Shown here piece after piece: positions 23,510-36,194 of a stretch of 64,000 bases of DNA (its first letter is position 1; every line of letters begins with the position of its first letter). Origin of the DNA: Rhabdophis nuchalis. Lineage: Eukaryota; Chordata; Lepidosauria; Squamata; Natricidae. The stretch lies in assembly GCA_039707465.1 (NCBI GenBank), contig CM077644.1:198807962-198871961 (forward strand). The letters run 5' to 3'. The notes below the pieces were generated by a model that saw only the letters and a program-made list of their open reading frames with translations, did not search any database and was not told the DNA's origin. The position numbers and the translations under genes were made by a program.

Positions 23510-24545
23510 TATTTATTTTATTTATTGATCAAATTTCTATATTACTCACCTCACCTAAATGACCCTAAATAACATCATAAAATAATTTTAAACCTTGACT
23601 AAAAGCATTGTTAAAAACAGAGTTAAGAACAAGGTTAAAATGTAGAAATTAAAAGTAAATAATCACAGTGAAGAAATTAATGATGTTAAAAGGTTAACAA
23701 GATGGAGGGAGTACCCTCAAGCCCCAGATGTATCCCTGGTTGCATCTTCAATCCCCATGTTAAATGGCAGAGCCAGGTCTTAAGACAATTTTGGGAGGCC
23801 AGAGAAAGTGGGGAGGACTAACCTCACTCTGGGAGCAAGATGTTCTAAAGAGCAAGACAATGGCAGAGAAAGCCTTCATTTTAGATCCCACCAATCAAGA
23901 TTCTTTAATCAACAGGATCTGCACCATGCCCTGACTACTTGGCTTGGTGGATTAAGTAAAGGTTTTTCTCAAACATATGTGCTAATCATTCCCGACTCTA
24001 GGGGGCGGTGCTCATCTCCATTTCAAAGCTGAAGAGCTGTCTGAAGACGTCTCCAAAGCCATGTGGCTGGCATGATTAAATGCTGAAGGTGCACAGAACG
24101 TTGTTACTTTCCCACCAAAGGTGGCCCTTATTTTTCTGCTTCCATTTTTTACGTGCTTTCAAATTGCTAGGTTGGCAGAAACTGGGACAAGTAATGGGAG
24201 CTCACTCCATTATGCGACACTAGGGATTCGAAACACCAAACTGCCAATCTTCCTGATTGACAAACTCAGCGTCTTAGCCACTGAACCACCACATCCCTTT
24301 TGTATTAATCTCTTGGTGGATTAGGCTGATATACTTAGGACGAGACAGTTTCTCAGGTAATCTGGTCCAATGCCATAAAGAGCTTGAAAGGTGATAATGA
24401 AATGCCTGGAATTGAACCTGGAAGCAAAGTGATGCAGTATGCAGTAGTGTGAGCAGTTCTATCTCTAGGGTGGCACACATAACACCTCTGCATAGCAGGG
24501 ATATCTGCAAGAGGGATATCTTGAACTGCTCTTGCCACTGCATCT
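23510..24545 (-). mobile_element. L2-type LINE 3' part, old, split by a SINE
   Basis: On the minus strand, from about 24545, decayed L2 ORF2 C-terminal sequence is readable: FKVxxITFQALYGIGPDYLRN-like at 24440-24340, and further on the 'ggaccagccctgtggaa'-type region. The order matches the intact L2 fragment at 52607-52933. Many stops. The A/T-rich 3' UTR runs to about 23510. It is interrupted at 23955-24311. Confidence 0.65.
23955..24311 (-). mobile_element. tRNA-derived SINE, full length, with 12-bp target duplication
   Basis: Minus strand: starts 'gggatgtggtggttcagtgg' (A-box region), 'ggtgtttcgaatccctag' (B box), body with 'gttacttgtcccagtttctg'-like and 'gaccaccctttggtggga'-like blocks, and end 'gcacatatgtttgagaaaaa' and 'cctttacttaa'. 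The direct repeat cttggtggatta occurs at 23943-23954 and 24312-24323. A plus-strand relative is at 32136-32495. The element lies inside the older L2 copy. Confidence 0.88.
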
Positions 24546-25933
24546 ACAGTATACCACTAGCAGCTTCCAGATGCTCTTCAAGAATAGACTAACAGAGGGC
24601 ATAATACATGTATGTATTATGTATATAAAAACCAGATAGTACTTAAGTCTTCAATGTATATTTCTTTACTGGATGCTTATTTAGCTAATAATGAAATGTA
24701 AAAACTAGTTAGATAGTAGCTCAATAAATGTTCAATTTATTTTATTCTTAGTCCCAAGTAATTTTTGCAAATTAAAAACACATTCAAACATTGATGTTTG
24801 CAAAACTAAATACTCATAAACTTAGCAAAATGGAAGATTTCTTCATAAAAGGACCGTTTTAAATGTTGCTTATGTTGCTTATGTTCCAGAACAGAAAAAC
24901 TATAATGAGTAACCATCTTATCTACCATTTTCATATTTATATTTAAGAAATAGTTTTAACTTAACCTATCAGGGCATCTTGTTTTTTTCAGAACTGTTGA
25001 TCTATCTGAAACACAAATCACAGGAATAACATAAGAGAAAACAAAATTCACCCAGCTTTTTGAGTGAACTGCTTTGAGACAGGTGATAAAATTTTCATTG
25101 GAGCTTTTAGCAGAGGATGAATGACAGCCCGTCACATAAACCAAAAGATGCCCACATTTTCTTGAAAAAACAAATGGACAAAGTGATCATTCATCAGCAC
25201 ACAATTTCGGAGAAGTTCATGGATACAAAAGTAACTGAGTAGCAGATTGAATTTCCAAATGCATGTTTCAGTTCAGTAACAGCGTAAAGTTTGTTAATGT
25301 CATGACATGCTGTATAGGACAATTGGGCATTTTTTCCACATGTGGTGGATGTACACTGATGGAGTCAGCTGCTGTATAACTATTAATTAACAGTGGCCTT
25401 GGAGAAGCACTTGCATATTTAATTTTGCCTTAACAACAAACACAGCTGAAACAAGGAGACAAAGCCTCCTATAGTGGAACAAATAAGAAAAAAAAGACAC
25501 AAAAAAGCTGCTGGTGGGGTGTTTCAGCATGTAATTTACAGCAACCAATGAACATTTCACCAAGAGCATGAAGCTCTGTGTGAGCCAAAACAGTTGGCTT
25601 TCAGCATCAGATCTACTGAACATTTGTGACTTGCTCAATATTCTGAAGTTAACAGGGACATGAAGAGAGCCCCCAACTGGTCTTTGCCCAGGGAAACAGT
25701 GATGTTACTGGTTAATCCTTTCAACCTGGAAGCCCCTGGAGACAGTTGAAATGAATACAACAACAAATATTGTGAAGTACTGACAATTTCTGTAGCAAAT
25801 GGCACTCAATTGATAATAACTTCAGACGATGTCTATGTTTGTGAGAATTATGGAATTCAGCAGTTCAAATACATGGGCCCATGCAGTGACAAGAATGAAA
25901 CAATAGAGTGAATATTTTAAAATAATTTGGAAT
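24546..25933. other. No gene seen
   Basis: About 1.4 kb. Short frames only (24956-25144, 25387-25638 on the minus strand), no motif. Nothing repetitive recognised. Confidence 0.5.
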
Positions 25934-25951
25934 AAAAGTCAGTAAATCATG

Positions 25952-28260
<2,309 letters not shown>

Positions 28261-28276
28261 AAGTCAGTAAATCATG

Positions 28277-29555
28277 TACAAGAAGACTACACAGTAGACC
28301 TATTATGTTGCTACAAAGTCCTACATTTAGCCTATTGCATTTTCATTCATTAAGGGGTATATTTTCATTTTAATTGAAAGTTGAGTGATCCTCACATTGA
28401 TTTCTAGTTTTCAGTAATCCATGGAAATGGGGAAGGGTTAATTTATTTTCACCCATTCCTAACTACCCCTGATCACCAGAAAAGTCTCAATGTGATGTGC
28501 TTGAAAAACACATTAATTGTAAGAGCTGTTTTCAGCAATGCATGTCATTTAGAATTTCCCAGGCTGATGGGTCATCACTACAAAATGTCATGCCTAGTTA
28601 CCTCTGTCCGATACTATTATGTGACATGGCTGATGATACTGCTTCAGCCCAAAGAAAGTGAAAAACAAATGGATTAAATTTTCAGAAGTCTGTAGTTAAC
28701 AGTTTCAGAAAAACAAATTACTCCTAAATACTATCCTTGCTTATAAAGAGGAAAATACATGCTGTGCAGAGAACAAGATGTGAGCAATATTTATTTCCAA
28801 GACCACTGAAAGCAGCATGTCCTGCTGTGTTTGTCAGGTGTAAGTTAACCATAGAAAAGAGCTATAGAAAGAAATCACCATTAGGATATTAGTGGAGGAA
28901 TGGCTACAAGCATGTGGAAATTAAGGATACTTGGCAATTGTTTTCTTTCCACTTGCCAGTAGATAGAGTTGAATTATCCATCATGTTAAGTAAGCTGCAG
29001 AGTAAGATATGGGCCAAATTGGACCCCTGATGTGGTATAACTATCTGAAAGTTTCCAGTTGTAGAGAGTTGATTTATTCTGCTCCTTTCATTGTACTTTT
29101 AGGCCAGTCACTGATTTCTTCTATACCCAGGACAAAGGTGTTTTGCTTTACTTAGTCTGTGAAGCAAGATAGGTCTTCCAGTTCAGAATGATTTAGCAGG
29201 TTGTCACAACTGTTGCTGTGACAATGTCATTTAACATTTTTAAAACTTTGGCAGAGCAGAAGATACAAATTAGACCCATGGAAATCTCAGAATTTTACAG
29301 CAAAGCTTCTCCCAACCACCTTTCAATGTTATGAAGGCAAATGCCCACAATAAATACACATTGTGGTGAACTTCTGCCAATACCATTTCCTAATGATGCA
29401 ACATTGATTACAACTATTTTCTCACTAGTGATTTATAGCATTTTGTAGTATAATCAAATTATCACACCACGCGCATAACAGTAAAGAAGTAGTGAAATGT
29501 TATATTGCCACAACAATGGTTGGATCATGCTAGAAGACCTATACATAATTAGATA
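28277..29555. other. No gene seen
   Basis: Mixed-composition DNA; a 61-codon frame at 28492-28677 has no recognisable motif. Possibly unique. Confidence 0.45.
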
Positions 29556-30463
29556 CTAACTTAGAACTAAGGAGAAATTTCCTGACAGTTAGAACAATTA
29601 ATCAGTGGAACAACTTGCTTTCAGAAGTTGTGAATGATCCAACAATGGAAGTTTTTAAGAAGATGTTGGATAACCATCTGTCTGAAGCAGGGGTGGGTTT
29701 CAAATTTTTTTACTACTTGTTTTGTGGGTGTGGCTAGGTGGGAGGCATGTGACTGAGTGGGCATGGCCAACTTGATGTCATTCATGCACACACCTACTTA
29801 GTCACATGCCCCTCACTTAGCCACGTCCACGAAACCAGAAAAAAATTGTTGGCAAAGAAGTCTTGCATTCTCTTGCACCACCAAATGGTTCATGCCCTCC
29901 CCCGACAGACTAACGCCGCAGGAGAGTAGAAAAGAAGCCAGTCTTGGGAATGACCTTCCCTCCCCATCCAGAGAGCCTGTGCGGGGAGAGAGGAGGTGGA
30001 CTGGTTTGAACGCAGGCAGGCAGTTTGTGGCCAGCATCTCCTTCGCTCATTAGGGCAGGCACAAGTGCATGTCACACCCCACTGCTTGGAGCTCCAAGGG
30101 GAAGGGGCAGCTGCAATGTTGGTAGCTTCAAGAGACACTGGCTGGTGGGGAGGGGGAGCTAGGCTAGTGCAAATGCTTACCTGTGTTTAGGAAGGAGGAA
30201 GCAGTTCTGTGGATGCACGTGATAAAGGCAAGGCAGGACAAGCATTGGAATAGGCCGGTTCAGGGGGGGGGGGCAGCCAGCCATCACTACCAGTTTGGCA
30301 ACCCTTGCTCAATTACCACTACCAGTTCTCCCAAACCGGTCCAAACCAGGAGCAACCCACTTCTGGTCTGAAGTGGTGTATGGTTTCCTGCCTAAGCAGG
30401 GGGTTGGTTTAGAAAACCTCCAAGGTCCCTTCCAACTCTGTTATTCTGTTATATTAGGGGGAA
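29556..30463 (+). mobile_element. CR1/L3-type LINE 3' end split by a hAT-like element
   Basis: Left part 29556-29687 holds 'gaactaaggagaaatttcct', 'gacagttagaacaattaatc' and 'gtttttaagaagatgttgga', the end of CR1 ORF2 (NLELRRNFLT, F..KKMLDN). The right part 30374-30463 resumes with 'gcctaagcagggggttggtt' and 'ccttccaactctgttattct'. The break is at gtctgaag, which is duplicated around the insert. Confidence 0.9.
29688..30365. mobile_element. hAT-like non-autonomous element, 678 bp
   Basis: Starts CAGGGGTGGGTTTCAAATTT and ends CAGGAGCAACCCACTTCTG, an inverted repeat of about 12 bases with mismatches. It is flanked by a perfect 8-bp duplication gtctgaag at 29680-29687 and 30366-30373. The interior is GC-rich at 29880-30260 and has no transposase-like frame. 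The largest member of this family in the window. Confidence 0.9.
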
Positions 30464-31194
30464 ACTGCCTCAGTAATTCATTCCAGAGAATCATAGATTT
30501 GAAATAAATTCAAAGCTTAAATACAATTTTCTAAGGATTCAGGAAAAACACTGTTCCAAGATCCTTTATAAGTAGCCTTCAAGGTCTGCTCAAAACCCTT
30601 TAATATAGGAATCTGACTATTTCTTCATTATCCTTAAATGGCTAATAAAAATTGAAAGCTAGTATTGTTCAAATAAGAATAAAGCTTATTATGAAACCAA
30701 ATGTCAGACCAAACAATGAGTTCTTAAACTCTCTCCTGAAAATGCAAAATAGAGAATAACAAGGCCAGGGAGCAACAATCACACTTTTATGGAAAATGTT
30801 TCTAATACAATTGATTTATTCGAATAATATTATTCACCTACTTCTTCTAGCCATGATTCCTTAAATTTTAGAATATATTAAATTTAATATGATCAGTGTA
30901 CACTGGTATTGTGTGTTTTTTTTTTTTCAAACAGACTGTTTAAGCATAATGAAATCAATTTTCAGTAAAAATCCTTTGCCATATTTGTAGTCAGAGTTCT
31001 TTTCCTATTCTGGTTAATCTGAAGGTGATGATACAAGTTTTCAGTATACTTTAGGACTACCATGGGAAAAATACGCAATTGTGCCATTTCTTTCAGTATT
31101 GTAAATGTTCATGCTTCAAAACAGATAGCTTCTGAATTAAAGTGAACAGAAAAATAAATGCCATAAGTCAAAATAAATAAATAAAAATGGTCAA
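30464..31194. other. No gene seen
   Basis: A/T-rich DNA without recognisable elements or frames. Confidence 0.5.
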
Positions 31195-31435
31195 GTTGTT
31201 AAGGCACCAGGATAAAAACCAGAGCCTGTGTGGTCCAGTTTCGTCTTAGGCATGGAGGCCAGTTGGGTGACTTTGAGCCAGTCACTCTCTGTCAGCCCAA
31301 TCCATTTCACAGGGTTACTGTGAGGTAATAGGAAATAGGAAAGGGGAAGAATATTAAGGGAAGACTAGTAAGAGGAAGGAATATTATACACATTTGCTGC
31401 CTTGACGTATTTGTAAAAATAATAAAAGAGGGTTT
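31195..31435 (+). mobile_element. Sauria SINE
   Basis: 'gttgttaaggcaccaggata' head (A-box region), 'tccagtttcgtcttaggcat' (B-box region, decayed), 'gggtgactttgagccagtca', 'cacagggttactgtgaggta' and 3' end 'gctgccttgacgtatttgta' with 'aataataaaagaggg'. Same order as at 17905-18300. Confidence 0.82.
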
Positions 31436-31682
31436 AACATCTAAATGTCTAAATCCAAATTTAAAAAATCTTATTCAACATTGAAAAGGGTAACAAAACA
31501 TAAACATAATTGTCTTGATGTAGGTCTGATAGCGTCACATTGTTCACCATATAATGTATGAATGTTGGAGAAGTGAACTATATTTTCTTTAACATGCCAG
31601 GCTGGCAAATAAAAAGATATCTTCTAGATTGGGTCCCTCAAGGAGGGATATGATTTGTCTCAAGAATGTGTGATTTGCAGTA

Positions 31683-32100
31683 TTTATTTATTTATTTATT
31701 TTTATTTATTTTTATTTTATTGAATTTATACCCCGCCCTTCTCCAAACGGACCCAGGGCGGCGCACAGGAACATTAAAAAACATACAAAACATATAAAAC
31801 TTTTTTTTTTTAAAAACTTATTCAACTAAGGGCCTGTGCTAAAACCGAATTAAAATCCCCATTTTAAAACTATCTACGAGTCGGTATTGGAGGCTACGCA
31901 AGGCCGGCTAGTTGGAATAGGTGTGTCTTCAGACACTTGCGGAAGAGGCGGAGGTCAGAAATGGTACGGAGTTCAGGGGGCAAGTCATTCCAAAGGGCTG
32001 GTCCCGCCACAGAGAAGGCTCTCCCCCTGGGTGTCGCCAGTCAGCATTGTCCGGCCGACGGCACCCTGAGGAGGCCCTCTCTGTGGGAGCATATCGGTCT
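31683..32100 (-). mobile_element. L2-type LINE 3' end with (TTTA)n tail
   Basis: Minus strand from 32100: LATPRGRAFSVAGPALWNDL, RLFRKCLKTHLFQLAGLA and a stop, then a 3' UTR with 'cgccctgggtccgtttggag' and an 'aaataaataaa' tail (31683-31715). This is the L2/CR1-L2 ORF2 terminus; the frame is intact over 60 codons, so the copy is fairly young. The tail unit is TTTA here, TAA in the other L2 copies. Confidence 0.88.
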
Positions 32101-32135
32101 AAGGGATGTATTTGTGTGAGCATAGATATAAAGTT

Positions 32136-32495
32136 GTGGGATGCAGTGGCTCAATAGCTAAGATGCTGAGCTTGTCAATCAGAAAGGCCAGAAGTTTGGC
32201 AGTTCGAATCCCTAGTGCTGCATAACAAAGTGAGCGCCCATTACTTGTCCCAGCTTTTATCAACCTAGAAGTTTGAAAGCACGTAAAAAAATGCAAGTAG
32301 AAAAATACGGACCACTTTGGTGAGAAGGTAACAGTGTTCCATGTGCCTTACACATTTAATGATGCTGGCCACATGACCATGGAAATGTCTTCGGACAGTG
32401 CTGGCTCTTCAGCTTTGAAACAGAAATGAGCACTTGCCCCTAAAGTCGGGAACAACTAGCACATATGTGCAAGGGGAACCTTTACCTTAGATTAG
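32136..32495 (+). mobile_element. tRNA-derived SINE, full length
   Basis: A-box region 'cagtggctcaatagctaaga', B box 'gcagttcgaatccctag', body 'cccattacttgtcccagctt', 'gaaagcacgtaaaaaaatgc', 'gtcttcggacagtgctggct', and end 'ctagcacatatgtgcaaggg' with 'gaacctttaccttaga'. Same family as the minus-strand copy at 23955-24311. The pol III boxes are well kept. Confidence 0.85.
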
Positions 32496-33954
32496 TGGCA
32501 AGTCAGTGGGAGCGCATTAAAAATTATTTCTAAACAAGCACTTATGGACACATATAACTAACTTTGAAGCAGTTCTGTTTTGTACAACAATTGCATTGAC
32601 ATGAGCTGTTAAACTTTAAAGGTTTTTCCAGTTAATTGACACGGCATAGCTGTTCTATGCTTGAAGTCTCTTATGAACAAATCAGAAAAACAAATAAATC
32701 AGATCTTGCACCCAGTTGTAGATTTGTAAATTAGCATTCTGTGTCCTTGGTAGAATTCAGTTGAAATAAACCAATAAAGTTATTGTATCTATTTCTGTGA
32801 TTGTAGCCTTATGGGTAAATTACCTATTTGTTAGCTTACTGCCCATTTCTTTAACTATAAACAGTAAAGCTAAATTGTACAGCCATGCCCCCATATTGTG
32901 TTCTGGATTACTATTATACATATTCTGTTTAACCATAGCAAAAAGTTATTCTAAACAGTGTCAATGTTTATGGTACCAGAAAGAATTATACAAAAACTGA
33001 TCACAAGAGTTCCATAGTAGCTTTTGATTGATTTCTGAAAGTTGAGTTCTCATTGCTATTGATTCGTCTTACACTCTATCTTAAACAATAAAGAAAACCT
33101 ATTTTAAAAAGCCTAAAAGAAGTGTAAATTTAGCTTTCAAATTAGTTTTATTTAATGCTGTTTTTATGTTTTTCTTCTTTAAGAAAAAAAATAAGAGAAT
33201 AAACTTTGCCACTCACTGTAAATTTTGTTTTCTCACTCATAGCAAGTTGCCATATAGAAGGTGAGTCATTCTAAAAATTCAGTCAGGTTTATTGTTGCTG
33301 GTTGGAAAACATGATTGTAAAAGGCATCTAATTCTAACACCTTCCTAGCATCTGCACAAAGATAATAGGGTTATGTATATAATTCATGAACAAGTGAATG
33401 AAATGGACAAGATGAAAAATGTACTGAGATCTAATTCCAAGTGAGTAAGCCTATGAGTGAAGGCATGGAACATTAGACTGATTTTAAGTGGAAATATAAA
33501 ATAGAAAGTTCTAAAAAAATACAAGTTCAATTAGATTATACAGATAAAGCAAAGAAGAGCTATGAAAATTGTTAAGGGACTAAACAAATTCCCCATGAGG
33601 AAGAGATTATAGCACCTAGGACTTAATTTAAAGCAAAGATGGCTAAGTGGTAAAATGCTAAAAATATATTAAGTTATGCAATATATCAAAAAGATAGATA
33701 GTAAGAATTTTTCTTTCTCTGTCACTACTGTGAAAATGGTATATGAATTACTCTATAATATTCCTGCTTTTTAAAAAAAACTATTCTCTTTACTATAATA
33801 GAAAATAACAGGAAGACATTGAATAACCATTTACTATTAAATATTCTAAGTAAATATTTAAATTTAGGAGCTTAAGTAGAGAGCTATGGATGCCAAGGTA
33901 AAACTTCCCTGTTTCCCTTCCGTCACCCCCAAACAAACTAGTTGATTGTAATGA
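32496..33954. other. No gene seen
   Basis: About 1.5 kb of A/T-rich DNA with frames of at most 67 codons and no motif. Confidence 0.5.
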
Positions 33955-34475
33955 TTGATTTATTATATGCAATGAAGTCATTGTTGACTCTTAGCAACCA
34001 CACAGGTTTTCTCTACATCAATGATCCCAAGCAGTTTCTTCAAATCTTACAATAGTGTACCCATCATCACTCTAATTGAGTCTATCCAATTGCTGTTAGT
34101 TATTCTCTTCTCTTTTGTTCCATCTTTTCTAGCATGATAGACTTCCCCAGAGAGCTAGGTCATCACATAGTGTGTCCAAAGATCATTTGTACTTTAAGTG
34201 AGAAATCTGGATTAATTGATTGATTATCCATTTCTTTGTTTTCTTGGATATTAATGATATTCTCACTTCATAGCTACTTCATGAAGTGATATCTACTGCA
34301 TATATCTTAATTGCTGTTTTTCTTTTCCTATTGATAGTAAGGCAAAAGCTATCAATTACTTTAATATCTTCATTGTACAGTATATTCTAAGGGTGGTTGC
34401 TGTACTTGTCATTTGTCTGGTAATTTTTGTATTTATTCTTAAGCCAACATTTTCACTTCTCACTGATCTTCATAG
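33955..34475 (-). mobile_element. RTE-BovB LINE, 3' part
   Basis: Minus strand, decayed: KISEK and 'agtgaaaatgttggctt' (from the K..ESEK.GL region after the RT), later FGHTM..PSSLGKSIMLEKM and the region before the 3' end. This matches the end of the BovB ORF2. BovB LINEs are known to be abundant in squamates and to mobilise Sauria-type SINEs. A tRNA SINE lies immediately upstream at 34480. Confidence 0.7.
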
Positions 34476-34479
34476 AAGA

Positions 34480-34580
34480 ACCGTGGTGATGCAGTGGTTA
34501 GAATGCATAACTGCAGTCTACTTCTGCTGACTGCGGGCTGACTAGCAGATCTAATCTCACCAAGCTCAAGGTTGACTCAG
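34480..34580 (+). mobile_element. tRNA-derived snake SINE, left part
   Basis: 'accgtggtgatgcagtggtt' (A box), 'tgctgactgcgggctgacta', 'gcagatctaatctcacc' (B-box position) and 'aagctcaaggttgactcag'. The sequence stops exactly at the chromovirus and resumes at 40276, so the SINE was present before the chromovirus inserted. Confidence 0.88.
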
Positions 34581-34946
34581 TGTCAGTCTCGCTAGTTCCT
34601 GCTTCGCTGCCATGGAAACGGGGAGGGTGGGGGGTTTGGGATGAGTGTGTTCTGCTGGTGGACAATGTTGATGGTTCGTGTTATCTCCTGTTTAACGGAC
34701 CTGCATTCCAGGATGGTGAAGACCTGCCCACCTGATGTTGGAGATGGATGCATATTGGACAATGCACAGGGGGGGTTTGGGGATTGGGATGGGCTTAAGC
34801 TTAATACTTTCTGTTCGCGCCTAAACTATTCATTCTCAGCTTTACTTGGTCTGTACGCTATCGTAACTTAGTAAAAGGAGCCTTAACATTTCAAAATAAT
34901 GTCTAAGTGTGGTCTTTCCTGAGTCAACGAAGAAACAGGCCTGACA
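34581..34946 (+). repeat. 5' LTR, 366 bp
   Basis: TGTCAG ... CTGACA, identical by eye to 39910-40275. Probable U3 is 34581-34831 and R-U5 34832-34946, inferred from the self-priming match. An A/T-rich block 'cttaagcttaatactttctg' about 30 bases before 34832 is in the right place for a TATA-like element. No canonical AATAAA is seen in R. The 76-codon frame inside the LTR is found in both LTRs and is not a gene. Confidence 0.97.
34832..34842 (+). promoter_or_regulatory. Inferred 5' end of element RNA (self-primer)
   Basis: ATTCTCAGCTT here is the exact reverse complement of AAGCTGAGAAT at 34949-34959, just after the LTR. In Tf1/sushi-type elements the first 11 nt of the RNA fold back on the primer binding site, are cleaved and prime minus-strand synthesis. 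On that model transcription starts at or next to 34832. Confidence 0.7.
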
Positions 34947-34948
34947 TT

Positions 34949-34959
34949 AAGCTGAGAAT
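34949..34959 (+). promoter_or_regulatory. Primer binding site, self-priming type
   Basis: Lies 2 bases after the LTR end. It lacks the TGG start that nearly all tRNA-primed elements show, and instead is an 11-of-11 match, reverse complemented, to 34832-34842. Confidence 0.75.
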
Positions 34960-34983
34960 CAACAAAACCAAAAACCTGCCCTG

Positions 34984-35550
34984 ATGTCGGACCCTTCACA
35001 AGAGGAGCCTCCGTTGGTAGAGGTCCTGCCTGAAACAATTTTGGGAGCTGAAGCATCGCATCCTCCTGTTCAAACTGAAGGGATCAGGTCAGTGATGGAA
35101 GGTCTGGCTGGCCTAGATCTAAATCTGCCAGCTGAAGAATCAGTCAAACCTAAACGTTGGTCTGAAGGGGTAGGAATGAGTGGGGTAAACGTCTCCAGAC
35201 GTCGACTTTCCCCAAAGAAAGTCATTCCGGAGCTCTTAAGAGAAGAAAGGGAACTAAAGGAGATGGCTCAGGACTTACTCCGCCAGGCAGATGAGAAAAG
35301 ATTAGCCCTGGAAAAAATCTGGGGGAGGGAGGCGGATCGCCCACAGCCAAGAGGTTCACAGGCAGCTCCGGGCAGACGAAGCAGGGTTTCAACACCATCC
35401 CCCCCTCCTCAAGCCGGCAGGGAATTGCGGAGAGAGGCAGCTTCGGCCAGGCAAAGCAGGAGAGCAACACCCTCCCCCCCCCTCAGGCCGGAAGGGAAGC
35501 CAACCCCATTAACCCCCGCCGACTTGCGAAACTGCCCCCTTTGGGTGTGA
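34984..35550 (+). CDS. gag: Gag, N-terminal part (frameshifted)
   Basis: Structural protein of the particle. The ATG at 34984, 37 bases after the LTR, is the first one and starts MSDPSQEEPPLVEV. The part before the capsid is acidic, then basic and proline-rich, with a coiled-coil-like stretch ELKEMAQDLLRQADEKRLA and two similar blocks, TPSPPPQAGRE and TPSPPLRPEGK. The second block goes out of frame at a C9 run at 35474-35482; the stop at 35548-35550 is therefore not the natural end. A one-base difference in that run would connect it to the next frame, which starts in the same phase from about 35483. Confidence 0.85.
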   Translation: MSDPSQEEPPLVEVLPETILGAEASHPPVQTEGIRSVMEGLAGLDLNLPAEESVKPKRWSEGVGMSGVNVSRRRLSPKKVIPELLREERELKEMAQDLLRQADEKRLALEKIWGREADRPQPRGSQAAPGRRSRVSTPSPPPQAGRELRREAASARQSRRATPSPPLRPEGKPTPLTPADLRNCPLWV

Positions 35551-36194
35551 AATACGACGGAAGTGCCGACAAACTGGCGTTTTTTCTAATTCACGTCGAT
35601 AATTTCATGCAGTTTTACGCAGCTGATATGGACGATGAAATCAAAATCAGAATTGTATCTATGACCCTAGAAGATCAAGCTTCTAATTGGCTGGTTTCAT
35701 TGCATAATTGCCGCTCACCGGCACTGCGCGATTTCGATCGCTTCATGAATGCTCTTAGAAGGCGTTTTGAAGACCCCCGTGTTGAGAGGAAAGCAAAAAT
35801 GAAACTAAAAAGTTTGCAGCAGGGGGACATGTCTATTCAGGCTTACACGCAGATTTTCCAGGAGCTATCAGTGTTTATGATTGGTTATAGTGAACAAGCC
35901 CTAATGGACATTTATGTTGAGGGGCTGAATAAAGATATTTATCAAACATGTGTGAACAGATTTCGCCCCGAAACTTTGAATGACTGGATAGATCTAGCTT
36001 CGGATGTCGAATTGGATCATGCCCACTTGCAGGATCCAGTCCGCTTGGAGAAAAAAACACAGGAAGATAGCCCCAAGTCTCACCCCCCTGCGAGGGAGAA
36101 ACGCATGCAAAAGGGGGAGGGGAGAACAACCCAGCCTCGTTCAGGCAGCTGTTATCGCTGTGGGAAGGAGGGGCACTGGGCAGACAAATGCTGA
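35541..36194 (+). CDS. gag: Gag, capsid and nucleocapsid part
   Basis: Continuation of Gag in the +2 frame, open upstream to the C-run. It contains the retrotransposon-type capsid domain, FFLIHVDNFMQFYA, DQASNWLVSL, FMNALRRRFEDP, YTQIFQELSVFM and DIYVEGLNKDI, and ends in one zinc knuckle, CYRCGKEGHWADKC (CX2CX4HX4C), which binds element RNA. The listed start TTG is not an initiation codon. The stop TGA at 36192-36194 is directly followed, in the same frame, by the protease-pol frame. Neighbouring genes depend on this stop being read through, bypassed or mutated. Confidence 0.9.
   Translation: MGVKYDGSADKLAFFLIHVDNFMQFYAADMDDEIKIRIVSMTLEDQASNWLVSLHNCRSPALRDFDRFMNALRRRFEDPRVERKAKMKLKSLQQGDMSIQAYTQIFQELSVFMIGYSEQALMDIYVEGLNKDIYQTCVNRFRPETLNDWIDLASDVELDHAHLQDPVRLEKKTQEDSPKSHPPAREKRMQKGEGRTTQPRSGSCYRCGKEGHWADKC
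36192..36194 (+). other. Single TGA between gag and pol in one frame
   Basis: The frame of Gag continues without another stop to 38819. Gag and Pol are thus separated by one TGA (context TGC TGA TCA), as in readthrough retroviruses, rather than by a frameshift. It may be a readthrough site or a point mutation in an element that made a single polyprotein. Confidence 0.8.

Noticed and set aside
29813..30507. Several 60-82 codon frames on both strands
   Set aside because: They lie in the GC-rich interior of a hAT-like element and show no transposase motif.
32136..32260. Functional tRNA gene
   Set aside because: A and B boxes belong to a SINE with a 360-base body; no cloverleaf with acceptor stem was seen.
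34641..34871. 76-codon frame repeated identically at 39970-40200
   Set aside because: It lies in both LTRs, mostly U3, and is explained by the LTR duplication, not by a duplicated gene.
34984..36194. Programmed frameshift inside gag
   Set aside because: The shift lies in a C9 run in the proline-rich linker before the capsid, not at the gag-pol border, so an indel or sequencing error is more likely.
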